This document shows, piece after piece, positions 46,093-57,200 of a DNA stretch of 64,000 nucleotides. The notes beneath the pieces are model-generated. The model did not search any database and had not been told where the DNA came from. It saw nothing but the letters and a program-made list of their open reading frames with translations. The stretch is from Episyrphus balteatus (Eukaryota > Arthropoda > Insecta > Diptera > Syrphidae), in assembly GCF_945859705.1 (NCBI RefSeq), contig NC_079136.1:115565028-115629027 (forward strand). Direction: 5' to 3'. The number at the start of each line of letters is the position of its first letter. Within the stretch, counting starts at the first letter, position 1. Position numbers and translations under genes: made by a program.

Positions 46093-48185
46093 GGTATTTA
46101 TACGGCCACCTGCTTTGAATCACTGCAAATCGTGATCACAAAAGAATGCTTAAAATTATATTTGAATTGCTTACTAATTGAAGATATATGTAGTTCTACT
46201 TTAATGTTCAATTATAAAAAAAAAATTAAATGAAGCTTTTAAATTTTAAATATTATTAAATTTAAGAATTGCCACCGAATTTCCTTCAAAATCGATTAAA
46301 TGATTGATATTTTAAGGTTTTGCGCCTAAAGGTATACATCAACTAAATTTCATATACTTATCTATAACAAACTCAATCCACTATCGTCCTTCCCCACAAC
46401 ACACTTTTAATACTTTTATCATTACAAATCAATCGAATACAAAGTTTACATTTAAACAGCAGCCGGTGTTATGTTGCCGCTAGCAAAGGCGATTGTATCT
46501 TTGCCATAACCGCGAGCTGTATATTCGCAGAGGTATTATTCAAAGTCCACACATACGACTGTAACCACACTTTAACAAGCCAATATCCTTTTACAAAAAG
46601 GACGTACTTTTACCTTGCACAATATTGATAGTGGGTGGATGGATGGCGGTGATGGTAACCAACTCTTCACAATGCAATACTACTGAATAGACAGACAAGA
46701 GTTAGAGGGAGAAAAGTGCGATGTGGGTGAGAGAAAGTTGGTGGAATAAGTGATGAAGTATAGACTTTATATACCTCTTTTGTTTGTTTGTTGAAGGAAT
46801 TTTCTCATGTGACTAGAATTTCCAATTAAAATTTTCGATATTCACATCCATGACAAAATACGAGACGATGAAGAACGCCCGGCGACGACGAGTACTACTG
46901 CGTTCTGGTTGAATGTAGCCGACGGCTAAAATTATGCAATAGATTTTGACATGAGAGAGAGAGAGGTGGGTATTTAATAGTGACGGTGCGGTGGCCACCT
47001 TTATCCTCTAGGTACACCCTTAAACAGGGAGCAATAACATATCAATCTGTCAGGCATGCATATTGGAAAATACAGCCGGAGAAAATCCCACGAGGGGATA
47101 ACGGTAGGTATTTGGAATAATAATGATAAAATAAGGATACTTCTTCGCCAAAGTTGCAAACAGTACACAACACTCATGTCAAGCAAGCATAATTTTAGTG
47201 TCCGAATAATGAGGACATTTTGATGATGATGATCTCTCTCTCTGTCTCTCTCTCTTGATGATAGAGGCAGCTCTGTGTCTATGCTAAACGTGTTCATCCT
47301 CTTTTATTCATTAATTCATATGCATTTATTCGAAACTTATGGCCTGTAATATCCAACCAAGCAGTGGTTAATTTTGTTGTCCCCCGTGTGTTTGAGAATT
47401 TCGTCGAGAATGCAGCAATCTCTCTCTCACTAGCCTCGAATTAGGATAATTACATTTTCCGTGGGTAATTTTGTTAGCATTTAATGCTTAAGTGATTGTA
47501 AGGCGAAATGCAATATTTCGGTAGCTGGCTGGCTGTAGTAGAGAGGAGCGATTATCAAAGGAGTATATAGCATTGTCGTCCAGGCAACCGCATTAATTTC
47601 CTCTCATCGCCCACTCTTAACCATGTAATCAGTAGTAGTAGTTTTGAAACTGTGCTATGGGGCACTTTGCCTTGCATACTTGTAGGCTGATGGAATTTGT
47701 ATTTGCCAAAGGACAACGAAACGAACCAACCAGCCAACGAATTGGATGAACGAATGACCTGATGTATGGGAAAGCAGGCAGGACATTCCCACATATAGCG
47801 AGTGACGCGATGATGCAAATTGACCAGTTCGTCTAATTGAATAATGTTTGTATTAATGTGGCAGATGGTCGTTCTGTGTATTGTTGCAAAGTCCTTTACT
47901 TATACAGACAGCCGAGAGATATGTTGTACAAATGAGTTTTCGTTTAGTCATCAGGAGCAGCACAAGAGGAGCAGTAACATCGATTGACCCCGAGAGACTT
48001 GTTAATGTGGGTTAAATTATGCAAAGGAAATTTTATCTCTCTCTCTTTCTCTATCTGTTTATCGGTAATTCTATTCATGTGTATTATGGTTTTGTACAGC
48101 AGCAAGAAATAAATGAAAAATTCATTTAAAACTAACAAACAAACCTGTTAACTTAAAATAATGATTGATTTATTTAAATTGATGA
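46093..48185. other. Relatively unique intron 1 DNA, no gene
   Basis: The part from 46440 to 47950 is the least AT-rich of intron 1 and free of the box repeats. CpG-containing phrases lie near 46478 (GCCGCTAGC), 46505 (ACCGCGAGC) and 46877-46893 (GCCCGGCGACGACGAG); a CT run is at about 47234-47256. Frames on the minus strand at 46813-47818 have no recognisable domain. Its position within a large intron of a neuronal gene would suit enhancers, but that is inference only. Confidence 0.4.
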
Positions 48186-49185
48186 GTTTTTGTTGGGCGA
48201 CATTTAAATATACTAATTTGACCAACCGTAGCAAAAGAATTATAAGAATTCCATGAATTTATCACATTTTCAGTCATATATTAAAATCTCGCATTGGGCG
48301 CCATTTAACTATTTAACGACAATGTGTGAAAAAGACTTATTCTAGAAGAGTAAAAAGGGTTTTTGTATTGAGGCAGTAAATATATTTAACAAATTTATAG
48401 CATTTGTTACATTTTGAGGCACAAATCTGGCATTGGGCGCCATTGAACTTTGTAACGAGAAGGTGTGAAATGGACTGATTCTACAAGATTAAAAAGGCTT
48501 TTTTTGCCTAACATAGAAAATCTAAATATATATACAAATTTATTGCATTTGCTACATTTTGAACCACATATTGAAATCTGGCATTGGGCACCATCTAGTT
48601 TTTTTTTAACGAGAATGTTTGAGAAAGATTTATTCCTGAATAGTAATAAGGATTTTTGTGCTGAAGCAGTAAATACATTATATAAGTTCATTGCATTTGT
48701 TACATTTTGAGGCATATATTGAAATCTCGCATTGGGCGCCACTTAAATTTTCAAGGAAAATGTATGAAAAAGATTAATTCAGGGGGAGTAATAAGGCTTT
48801 ATTGTGCAGCACAGTAAATTAATTATTCAAATTAGTTGCATTCGTTACAATTGAGCAACATATCGAAATCTCGCATTGGGCGCCATTTATTTTTTTTAAG
48901 AAAATGTGTAGAAAAAATTTATTCTATAGAAGTAAAAGGGCTTTTTAACATAGCGCGGTAAATATTATAAACAAATTCATTGCATTTGTTACATTTTGAG
49001 TTACCTATTGAAATCTCGCATTGGGCGCCAATTAACTTTTCAACGAAATTGTGTAAAAAAGACTTTTTCTAGAGGAAAAAATATGCCTTTTTACCTAACG
49101 CAGTATATTCTTCGCACAAATTCACAGCATTTATTACATTTTGAGTCGCATTATTGAAATCTCTCATTGGGCGCCATTTAAAGTT
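48186..49185 (-). repeat. GGCGCC-box array, block 3 (reverse orientation, best-preserved period near 145 bp)
   Basis: Reverse cores CATTGGGCGCCA start at 48191 (variant TGTTGGGCGACA), 48292, 48431, 48582 (GGGCACCA), 48730, 48874, 49019 and 49165. Successive spacings after 48292 are 139, 151, 148, 144, 145 and 146. Here the whole monomer still aligns: GAAATCTCGCATTGGGCGCC, then AACGAGAATGTGTGAAAAAG, TTATTCTAGAAGAGTAAAAA, GGCTTTTTGTGC, GCAGTAAATA, AAATTCATTGCATTTGTTAC and ATTTTGAGGCACATATT. This proves that the GGCGCC box belongs to a 145-bp satellite-like unit. Confidence 0.92.
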
Positions 49186-51340
49186 GGCATCCTCAAAAAT
49201 TATGGACAAATACGGCGAACATTTTCCTCTTCATATCAAATTACAAAGATTACCTATTATAATCAGAACTAAAAGTTTAACACCGAGTCCAATTTCCAGT
49301 TTAAGGACTTTGATGTTGAAAAATTTTTTAACATCGTTTCCAATTGTTTGTTTATATTTTTCTTTTTTTTAAGTTTCCCACCTTTTTTTTATTAAAAAAA
49401 AAATAATAGATTCTAAACGATAGGACAATCAAAACTTTAAATAAAAACAAACAAAAAAACTCTGCATAAAAATACACAACATTCAACCCTATACCTTTTC
49501 TACAAACAACCCACCCCCGCCACGACCGCAACTTTTCATCACATCTTTCCGAATGCAATTTTTCAAAACAGTTATTTTTAGAAGCTTGCATAAATTAGCA
49601 AAAAAGGTAAAAAAAATTGCTGGAAATAGCAACTCATAATAAAACGAACAAGACACCAACGCCATCGCGCACTTCAACGGGAAAACACAACAACATCGGC
49701 CAACTGACAAAACGTCCATAAATTGTTCAATGTGTAGGAAGGTAGAGGTGGTTAGACTTTTTTGTCCAGGTGGTGGATTTGGTCATGTTCAAAAATGGAT
49801 ACATTAACAAGGCCCAGGTAAATTTTTCATTAAAGTTGCATATCTGATCGAGTGTGGAAAAAAGTATTAAAATATTGAAGGACATTTACAAATAAACGAA
49901 TGGGCCTGTTATCTATAGCTTTCAAGACTCTTGTAAATTTTTCAAATTATAATTAAAACATAAAAAGATATTAAATATCTACCACAACCATTACATTTAG
50001 ACCTATTTAAACAAAAACAATTTGGGCCCCCTAACAAACAATGTGCCTTTTTTACTGGAAAAATAAATCCGGCCCAGTTTTTTTTTTTCATTTTGAACGT
50101 GGCAAGAGAGTTCACCCTGCTTGCTATCCTTTCGAATTTCAATAAATGCCTGTGCCACCGACAAAAAAAAAAACAACGTAGAAAAACAATTTCGTTCTTA
50201 CAGTGCAATGAGCAATCAGAGCACACGGTGAGGCGATGGTGATGTCGGTGGCGGCGGCCTGAAGTTGTTGGCGTGGCGTTGCCCAAACAATACTCGATTT
50301 TTTTTTTCCTGAAAGTCCTGAAAGGCTTCGAGGATACATGAACAAAAAAAAAAAAAAAAAACAGCATCTGTTTTGCGGCTGCCTTTTTGCATTTTTTTTA
50401 AGTTCTCGGACAGTTGCCGGTAGGATTGCAAAATGAAACGATGAATCTATACAAAAAAAAAAAAACCTTAAACGGTGCAATAAGTTGAAAAAAATCCTTT
50501 TTTTTTTTGTTGAATAAGAAAACACAAAATATTCATAAAATTGCATTTTAATTTCAATGCCGAAACCCTCTCCCTTTTCTTCGTTTCGTTCTCTTTATTC
50601 TCTTGCTCTCCAAAAAAAAAGGATACACTCATGCCAAAATGAAAGAGAGATGCTACTTTGTCTTTGTTGATATACATCTCTACTTGTGTGTAAGGATGCT
50701 GAAATGGAGTAGCATCCGGATGCATTACAAATGAAAATATTAAATTACAATTAAATCGTTGGCACGACCATGATTTTATATGAGGAGAGAGAGAAAATGT
50801 TTTTCATGCCTCAATTACGAAATTACTGTTATGGATATGATTTTTTTTTTTTTTTTAATTTTTTTGGTTTTGTGCAAAAGACTTTTTGTGTTATGGTCAA
50901 AGGATCATCATAATAATAAGATGGCCAGATTTTTTTTCCAGTGAAAGAAAAACAAGAAAATGAAAACTTTACGATGTTTAGCCTTCGGGAAAAAAATTAT
51001 TTTATATTAAATTGAGCATATTTTTGAGTTTTTGTAGATCCTTGTCAATGTTCTTTTAACAATTCGGCCACTTGAATAAAATGGATCAAATAAAAAGTAT
51101 TAAAAAAGATGCACATTGATATTATTTCTGAGTAAGTTATTAAAAAACCACTTAAAGTATTCTTCCAAAAACAACTTCAGTTTTTTATTGAAATTCAGTT
51201 TGACCTACCAAAATTAACGACTGGAAACTTCCAAAAACAATTTAATTGAATTTCGTTTTAATATGAATTTTAGTACCTGCGCTGGCTGGTAATGTTGAGT
51301 AACGTTCATTTAGTCAAAAATGCAGTCAAGCTCAGAAAAA
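49186..51340. other. Intron 1 DNA, partly unique, no gene
   Basis: There is a less AT-rich stretch at 49490-49720 and 50090-50440 with GC-rich phrases (for example GGTGGCGGCGGCCTG near 50248). Poly-A/T runs at 50344-50361, 50452-50465 and 50841-50857 create poly-Phe open frames on the minus strand (49942-50546) that are not genes. Confidence 0.38.
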
Positions 51341-51345
51341 GAACT

Positions 51346-51581
51346 ACAACTAATAAACTAACAAACTAACAAATCAACAAACCAAAAAACCAACAAACTA
51401 ACAAACTAACAAACTAACAAACTAAAACTAACAAACTAACAAACTAACAAACTAACAAATCAACAAACCAAAAAACCAACAAACTAACAAACTAACAAAC
51501 TAACAAACTAACAAACTAACAAACTAACAAACTAACAAACTAACAAACTAACAAACTAACAAACTAACAAACTAACAAACT
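51346..51581. repeat. 8-bp minisatellite (AACAAACT)n
   Basis: About 29 units of AACAAACT run with few interruptions. A variant block AAATCAACAAACCAAAAAAC occurs twice, at 51371 and 51457 (offset 86 bp), so part of the array has been duplicated as a larger segment. Confidence 0.93.
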
Positions 51582-52354
51582 TACATATTTTTTAAATAAT
51601 ATTGCTATTATGGTAATATATTTGGTAAAACCTATAAATGAACAATATTTTGCTTTAAACTAGTCTGAAACTAGTCAAACTGATTTTCCTAAAAATCAAT
51701 ATTTTCATTGAGTTATGCAATTTTTTTTACAAAAAAAGTATTTGTGGAACAATTCCTTTCACAAATACTAAGAATTTGTTAGTTTTTGAGAATAAAGGTA
51801 CCTATTGGTGGTTTACCAAATGAAAACACTATTTTCCATTATTTTTCTTCTGAAAACGGGTTTGGAGGAATCAAATTTTTGAAAATATTTACTGAAGAAT
51901 TCTTCTCTTTGAGGTGATCTTAATCTGAAGCAAAACATTGATCTAAGTTCCACTAATTTATAAGAAACAATCATTTTACAATTTTTCAAAATATCCCATT
52001 TTTGACCTTGTATTTCTTAAAAAAAATAATTGTTTTGCTTATTTTAGTCTAGTCTCAACTTTTTTTGAGTTGTTTTTTAGCAACAGGAAATCCAACAAAA
52101 AGGTTTTTCCTCTTTTCCACCTCAGATTGAATGGCATCTTCATTAAATCTAATTAAAAAAAAAACTTTAACCTTTGAATACCCGACATCATAAACTGTTG
52201 CGTCCCACAAAAACAAAATCACATGCAAATTAAATGCAAACTCAAAGCACCTCGTCTATATAAATCATAAGTATCTCGATAAGTCTACTCGTTGAAAATG
52301 AAGAAATAAAAAAAAAATCATTTTTTTTTTGTATTAAAAGAAAAAAAAAAAAAA
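51582..52354. other. Intron 1 DNA next to coding exon 1, no gene
   Basis: This is AT-rich with no repeat family recognised; poly-A/T runs lie at 52309-52354, immediately inside the splice donor. Confidence 0.4.
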
Positions 52355-52361
52355 CACTTAC

Positions 52362-52686
52362 CATTTGATGAGGATGATGGCAACCCTCCGCCCATTCCAT
52401 TAATAAGAATTCCTCCACCAATTGCACCACTACCTCCTCCAACACTACCTCCGCCGCCACCTGATGCTATTGCTCCACCGCCGCCTCCAACTCCGCCGCC
52501 TGTCGACAAGGACGAAGACCCTGATGATAATGATGATGACGAAGTCAACGACAATGATGATAATGAAGAGAGCGGTATGATGCCGCCGCTACCACCATAC
52601 GACGATCCGGAGGAGATTTTATTTGTGGAGTCCCCCGCTGTTGCCGACAGCAGTAGGAGGGCCCCAATTAAACACCAGGGGCCCAT
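52362..52686 (-). CDS. First coding exon of a DIP/lachesin-like Ig receptor (signal peptide + Ser/Gly-rich segment)
   Basis: This exon encodes 108 residues plus one base. The start is the ATG at 52686 (protein begins MGPWCLIGALLLLSATAG); an in-frame TAA lies five codons upstream, so no earlier in-frame start is available in the same exon. Residues 1 to about 18 form a classic signal peptide (hydrophobic core LIGALLLL, small residues before a probable cut near ATAG|DST). The rest is low complexity: serine runs and glycine runs up to five, without cysteines. The exon ends at a consensus donor (G|GTAAGTG at 52361-52355 on the minus strand), leaving phase 1. The split codon joins the exon at 42233-42127 to give GTT (Val), in frame with an Ig domain. 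The protein would be secreted or anchored at the cell surface. Low-complexity N-termini diverge quickly, so the family call rests on the next exon. That the two exons belong together is inferred from phase, strand and order. Confidence 0.72.
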
Positions 52687-53400
52687 CAGCTTAACACTTT
52701 ACTACACTTCATTGTTTCTTATAGAAAAACACAAAGCAGAATAAGGGAAAGGGATGTGGTGGATAGGTTTGGCGCACGGAGAATGCCGCCTTCCCGTTTC
52801 CCGGCGTGTTTCTCGTATTTCCTGATGATGTGTTGAAAGCCCCCAAACGAATTCTTCACTTTTTGAACTTTTAAGAGGGTGTTAACGACGACGACGACGA
52901 ACAACGATGATGATGATGATGATGATGGGCGAATTGTGTCTTGAATCCCGACGTCAACAACGTTTCGTATAGGTTATTCCTTGTCGTCGTTCGCTCGTTG
53001 TGGTGGTTCTTCCTTGGGTGGTTGATGGCTTGTGGTTCCTTTGCTCCTGAACGAGAGAATAGTGTCGAGATTTTCGATTACATTTTATTAGAAGTTTGCA
53101 AGAAGCAGCAGTACGAAAACCTCAAGTACTATAAGGAGCGTGTGTCAGAGTTTCAATAGTGTTTGCTAAGGGTACCTACACTCTTTGTATATATGGATGG
53201 ATGGATGGATGGATGGATGGTGGTTAAAATGGGTCTTGGGTCTTGGCTATGGCAGCAGCATCCACACACATGTTCAAGCCATGAATGTATCGGCTGCTGG
53301 CCGAAGATGAAATAAACTTTTGTCTATATTCGAGGGTAAATTTTATTAACGCGTTCTCTCTTAAGACTTTTCGTTTTCTTCTTCTTCGTTCTTGGTTGAA
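52687..53400 (-). promoter_or_regulatory. 5' UTR and probable promoter-proximal region of the DIP-like gene
   Basis: This stretch lies directly upstream of the start codon and is less AT-rich than its surroundings, with CpG-containing runs. It includes a CGT/CGA-type triplet run followed by ATG/CAT triplets at about 52886-52926 and an ATGG tetranucleotide run at 53192-53221. No convincing TATA box or initiator could be fixed by eye, so the transcription start is unknown; a non-coding upstream exon further right is also possible. The open frame on the plus strand at 52941-53159 has no recognisable domain and is not taken as a gene. Confidence 0.4.
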
Positions 53401-54217
53401 AAGTTCTTTCCCCCGATTGAATTATGAAAGTTCTATAACTTCTTCTTCCTACTTTTTGTGTTGATGGGTCTCATTTCTCGAAACTAAGTGGCAGTGAAGT
53501 CTAAAAGTTACCCCAAAAAGGCTTTAAATTCTTACTAACTCTAAAAGTTTGTTTTCACAATTTTTTACCATTAAGACTTATTTGGTTTAATGTATGGACA
53601 TATATAAAATGGTAGTTGGTCAGAAATAAAGATTTTAGTAATAAGTAATAACTATGAAAAATTATAACGGTAAATAAGTTGTAAGATTTTTTGCACTACT
53701 TAAGCACTTTCATATTTTTGGGGGAAATTCGACTGTTGGAATATATTTTCTTGTTTTATATTAGTTTTAAGGGTTTTTAGACTTTTTTTTAACGAGATTT
53801 CACTAAATGCTTCAAACAATTACCCAGTTTGAATTTTATAATGTAAATAAATAGTTCTTGAGAAATAAAGTTTTTTTACGAGTTAGAGATTCAACGATAA
53901 AATTATTTTTCTTTACAAAGTTGTGGATTCTACAGATTTAAAAAGTTTTTTGGGACAAGTTTTTTTGATGTTTGCAATCTTGAAGTGATTGTTTTGGATT
54001 TTATTTTTTTGAAAATCAACACTTTTTTACTATTTTTTTTTTTCAATTCCATTAACGATTTTATGTTTTTTCTCTCAAATTATTTTGAAAGATTAGGGAT
54101 TATGGTTTTGCCATTTCATGAATTTGAGGAATTTTGTTCAAAACTCTTATGATTTGTATTGTTTTTGAGATTATTTTTTGCATTACTGACTGGGACTAGA
54201 ATTTCTGCTCTTTAACG
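53401..54217. other. Upstream DNA, no gene
   Basis: This is AT-rich sequence between the promoter-proximal region and the fold-back composite. No open frame or repeat is supported. Confidence 0.35.
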
Positions 54218-54225
54218 ATATAATG

Positions 54226-57200
54226 TGGGAGCGGTACGATTGATCGCAAACTAAAATCTCTTATAACAAAATCTCGCATTTTTGCAAAAATTACGCAAAG
54301 CAAAATTTCGCATTTTTAACATCTCACATAACAAAATCTCGCACTTTCAAAATCCTGCATATTAAAATCTCGCAAGTTCATTAAATTCTTGCTATATCAA
54401 AATCTCGCATTAGAAGAATTAGTTTAGAGCGTAAAGTATATTAAATTTAAATTGCTTTTTTGGCAGCAAAATGTATAAGCAACAGATTAAATGAAAAGAG
54501 AAGGTCGAATACAACAAATTCACATGCATTAAGTCCTTTTGACTCCAACATTCAACAGTTGACCCTGAACACTATAAAAAACTGGCATAGGCGCCTGACA
54601 GTTAACAAACCTTTTCCTTTTCTATTTATCTCTTCAAAACAAAACGAAAAACCAGAAGAGGGAGGTTCTGGGCTTTCCTAAGCTAGCAATATCATGTAGG
54701 TTTATAATCTCGCATTGAAATAAAATATTTATTAATTCGCGCGCGCGAATTAATAAAGGGTTGGGTACGATTGACCGCATTTTAAAATCTTGTTCTTAAA
54801 ACCTCGCATCTTAAAATCTCGCATTATGAAATCTTTTTTATCGAAATCTCGCAATTTCAAAATCTCGTTTACCAAAATCTCGCAACATTAAAATCTCGCA
54901 AACTAAAATCTCGAAATTTATAATCTCGCATTGAAATAAAATATTTATTAATTCGCGCGCGCGAATTAATAAATATTTTATTTCAATGCGAGGTTATAAA
55001 CCTACATGATATTGCTAGCTTAGGAAAGCCCAGAACCTCCCTCTTCTGTTTTTTCGTTTTGTTTTGAAGAGATAAATAGAAAAGGAAAGGGTTTGTTAAC
55101 TGTCAGGCGCCTATGCTAGTTTTTTATAGTGTTCAGGGTCAACTGTTGAATGTTGGAGTCAAAAGGACTTGATGCATGTGAATTTGTTGTATTCGACCTT
55201 TTCTTTTCATTTAATCTGTTGCTTAAACATTTTGCTAAGATACTTTACGCTCTAAACTAATTCTTCTAATGCGAGATTTTGATATATCAAGAATTTAATG
55301 AACTTGCGAGATTTTTTCTAAAATGCGAGATTTTAATATGCAGGATTTTGAAAATGCGAGATTTTGTTATGTGAGATGTTAAAAATGCGAAATTTAGCTT
55401 TGCGTGATTTTTGCAAAAATGCGAGATGTTGTTATAAGAGATTTTAGTTTGCGATCAATCGTACCGCTCCCATTAATAAATATTTTATTTCAATGCGAGA
55501 TTATAAATTTCGAGATTTTAGCTTGCGAGATTTTAATGTTGCGAGATTTTGGTAAACGAGATTTTGAAATTGCGAGATTTCGATAAAAAAGATTTCATAA
55601 TGCGAGATTTTAAGATGCGAGGTTTTAAGAACAAGATTTTAAAATGCGGTCAATCGTACCCAACCCGAGAAGGTCGAATACAACAAATTCACATGCATTA
55701 AGTCCTTTTGACTCCAACATTCAACAGTTGACCCTGAACACTATAAAAAACTGGCATAGGCGCCTGACAGTTAACAAACCTTTTCCTTTTCTATTTATCT
55801 CTTCAAAACAAAACGAAAAACCAGAAGAGGGAGGTTCTGGGCTTTCCTAAGCTAGCAATATCATGTAGGTTTATAATCTCGCATTGAAATAAAATATTTA
55901 TTAATTCGCGCGCGCGAATTAATAAATATTTTATTTCAATGCGAGATTATAAATTTCGAGATTTTAGCTTGCGAGATTTTAATGTTGCGAGATTTTGGTA
56001 AACGAGATTTTGAAATTGCGAGATTTCGATAAAAAAGATTTCATAATGCGAGATTTTAAGATGCGAGGTTTTAAGAACAAGATTTTAAAATGCGGTCAAT
56101 CGTACCCAACCCAATGTGGGAGCGGTACGATTGATCGCAAACTAAAATCTCTTATAACAAAATCTCGCATTTTTGCAAAAATTACGCAAAGCAAAATTTC
56201 GCATTTTTAACATCTCACATAACAAAATCTCGCACTTTCAAAATCCTGCATATTAAAATCTCGCAAGTTCATTAAATTCTTGCTATATCAAAATCTCGCA
56301 TTAGAAGAATTAGTTTAGAGCGTAAAGTATATTAAATTTAAATTGCTTTTTTGGCAGCAAAATGTATAAGCAACAGATTAAATGAAAAGAGAAGGTCGAA
56401 TACAACAAATTCACATGCATTAAGTCCTTTTGACTCCAACATTCAACAGTTGACCCTGAACACTATAAAAAACTGGCATAGGCGCCTGACAGTTAACAAA
56501 CCTTTTCCTTTTCTATTTATCTCTTCAAAACAAAACGAAAAACCAGAAGAGGGAGGTTCTGGGCTTTCCTAAGCTAGCAATATCATGTAGGTTTATAATC
56601 TCGCATTGAAATAAAATATTTATTAATTCGCGCGCGCGAATTAATAAAGGGTTGGGTACGATTGACCGCATTTTAAAATCTTGTTCTTAAAACCTCGCAT
56701 CTTAAAATCTCGCATTATGAAATCTTTTTTATCGAAATCTCGCAATTTCAAAATCTCGTTTACCAAAATCTCGCAACATTAAAATCTCGCAAACTAAAAT
56801 CTCGAAATTTATAATCTCGCATTGAAATAAAATATTTATTAATTCGCGCGCGCGAATTAATAAATATTTTATTTCAATGCGAGGTTATAAACCTACATGA
56901 TATTGCTAGCTTAGGAAAGCCCAGAACCTCCCTCTTCTGTTTTTTCGTTTTGTTTTGAAGAGATAAATAGAAAAGGAAAGGGTTTGTTAACTGTCAGGCG
57001 CCTATGCTAGTTTTTTATAGTGTTCAGGGTCAACTGTTGAATGTTGGAGTCAAAAGGACTTGATGCATGTGAATTTGTTGTATTCGACCTTTTCTTTTCA
57101 TTTAATCTGTTGCTTAAACATTTTGCTAAGATACTTTACGCTCTAAACTAATTCTTCTAATGCGAGATTTTGATATATCAAGAATTTAATGAACTTGCGA

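Larger units (their letters stand above)
42234..52361 (-). other. Intron 1 of the DIP-like gene (10,128 bp)
   Basis: The interval runs between the GTAAGTG donor of the first coding exon and the ATTACAG acceptor of the second, with matching phase 1. It contains two blocks of the GGCGCC-box repeat array, a dispersed transposon copy at about 44.1-45.1 kb and an 8-bp minisatellite at 51.3-51.6 kb. I found no credible nested exon in it; the open frames present are driven by poly-A/T or simple repeats. An alternative first exon inside this intron cannot be excluded. Confidence 0.68.

Noticed and set aside
49942..50546. Minus-strand frames of 135-141 residues
   Set aside because: Poly-Phe stretches from poly-A runs, no conserved motif, and a mutual overlap in different frames.
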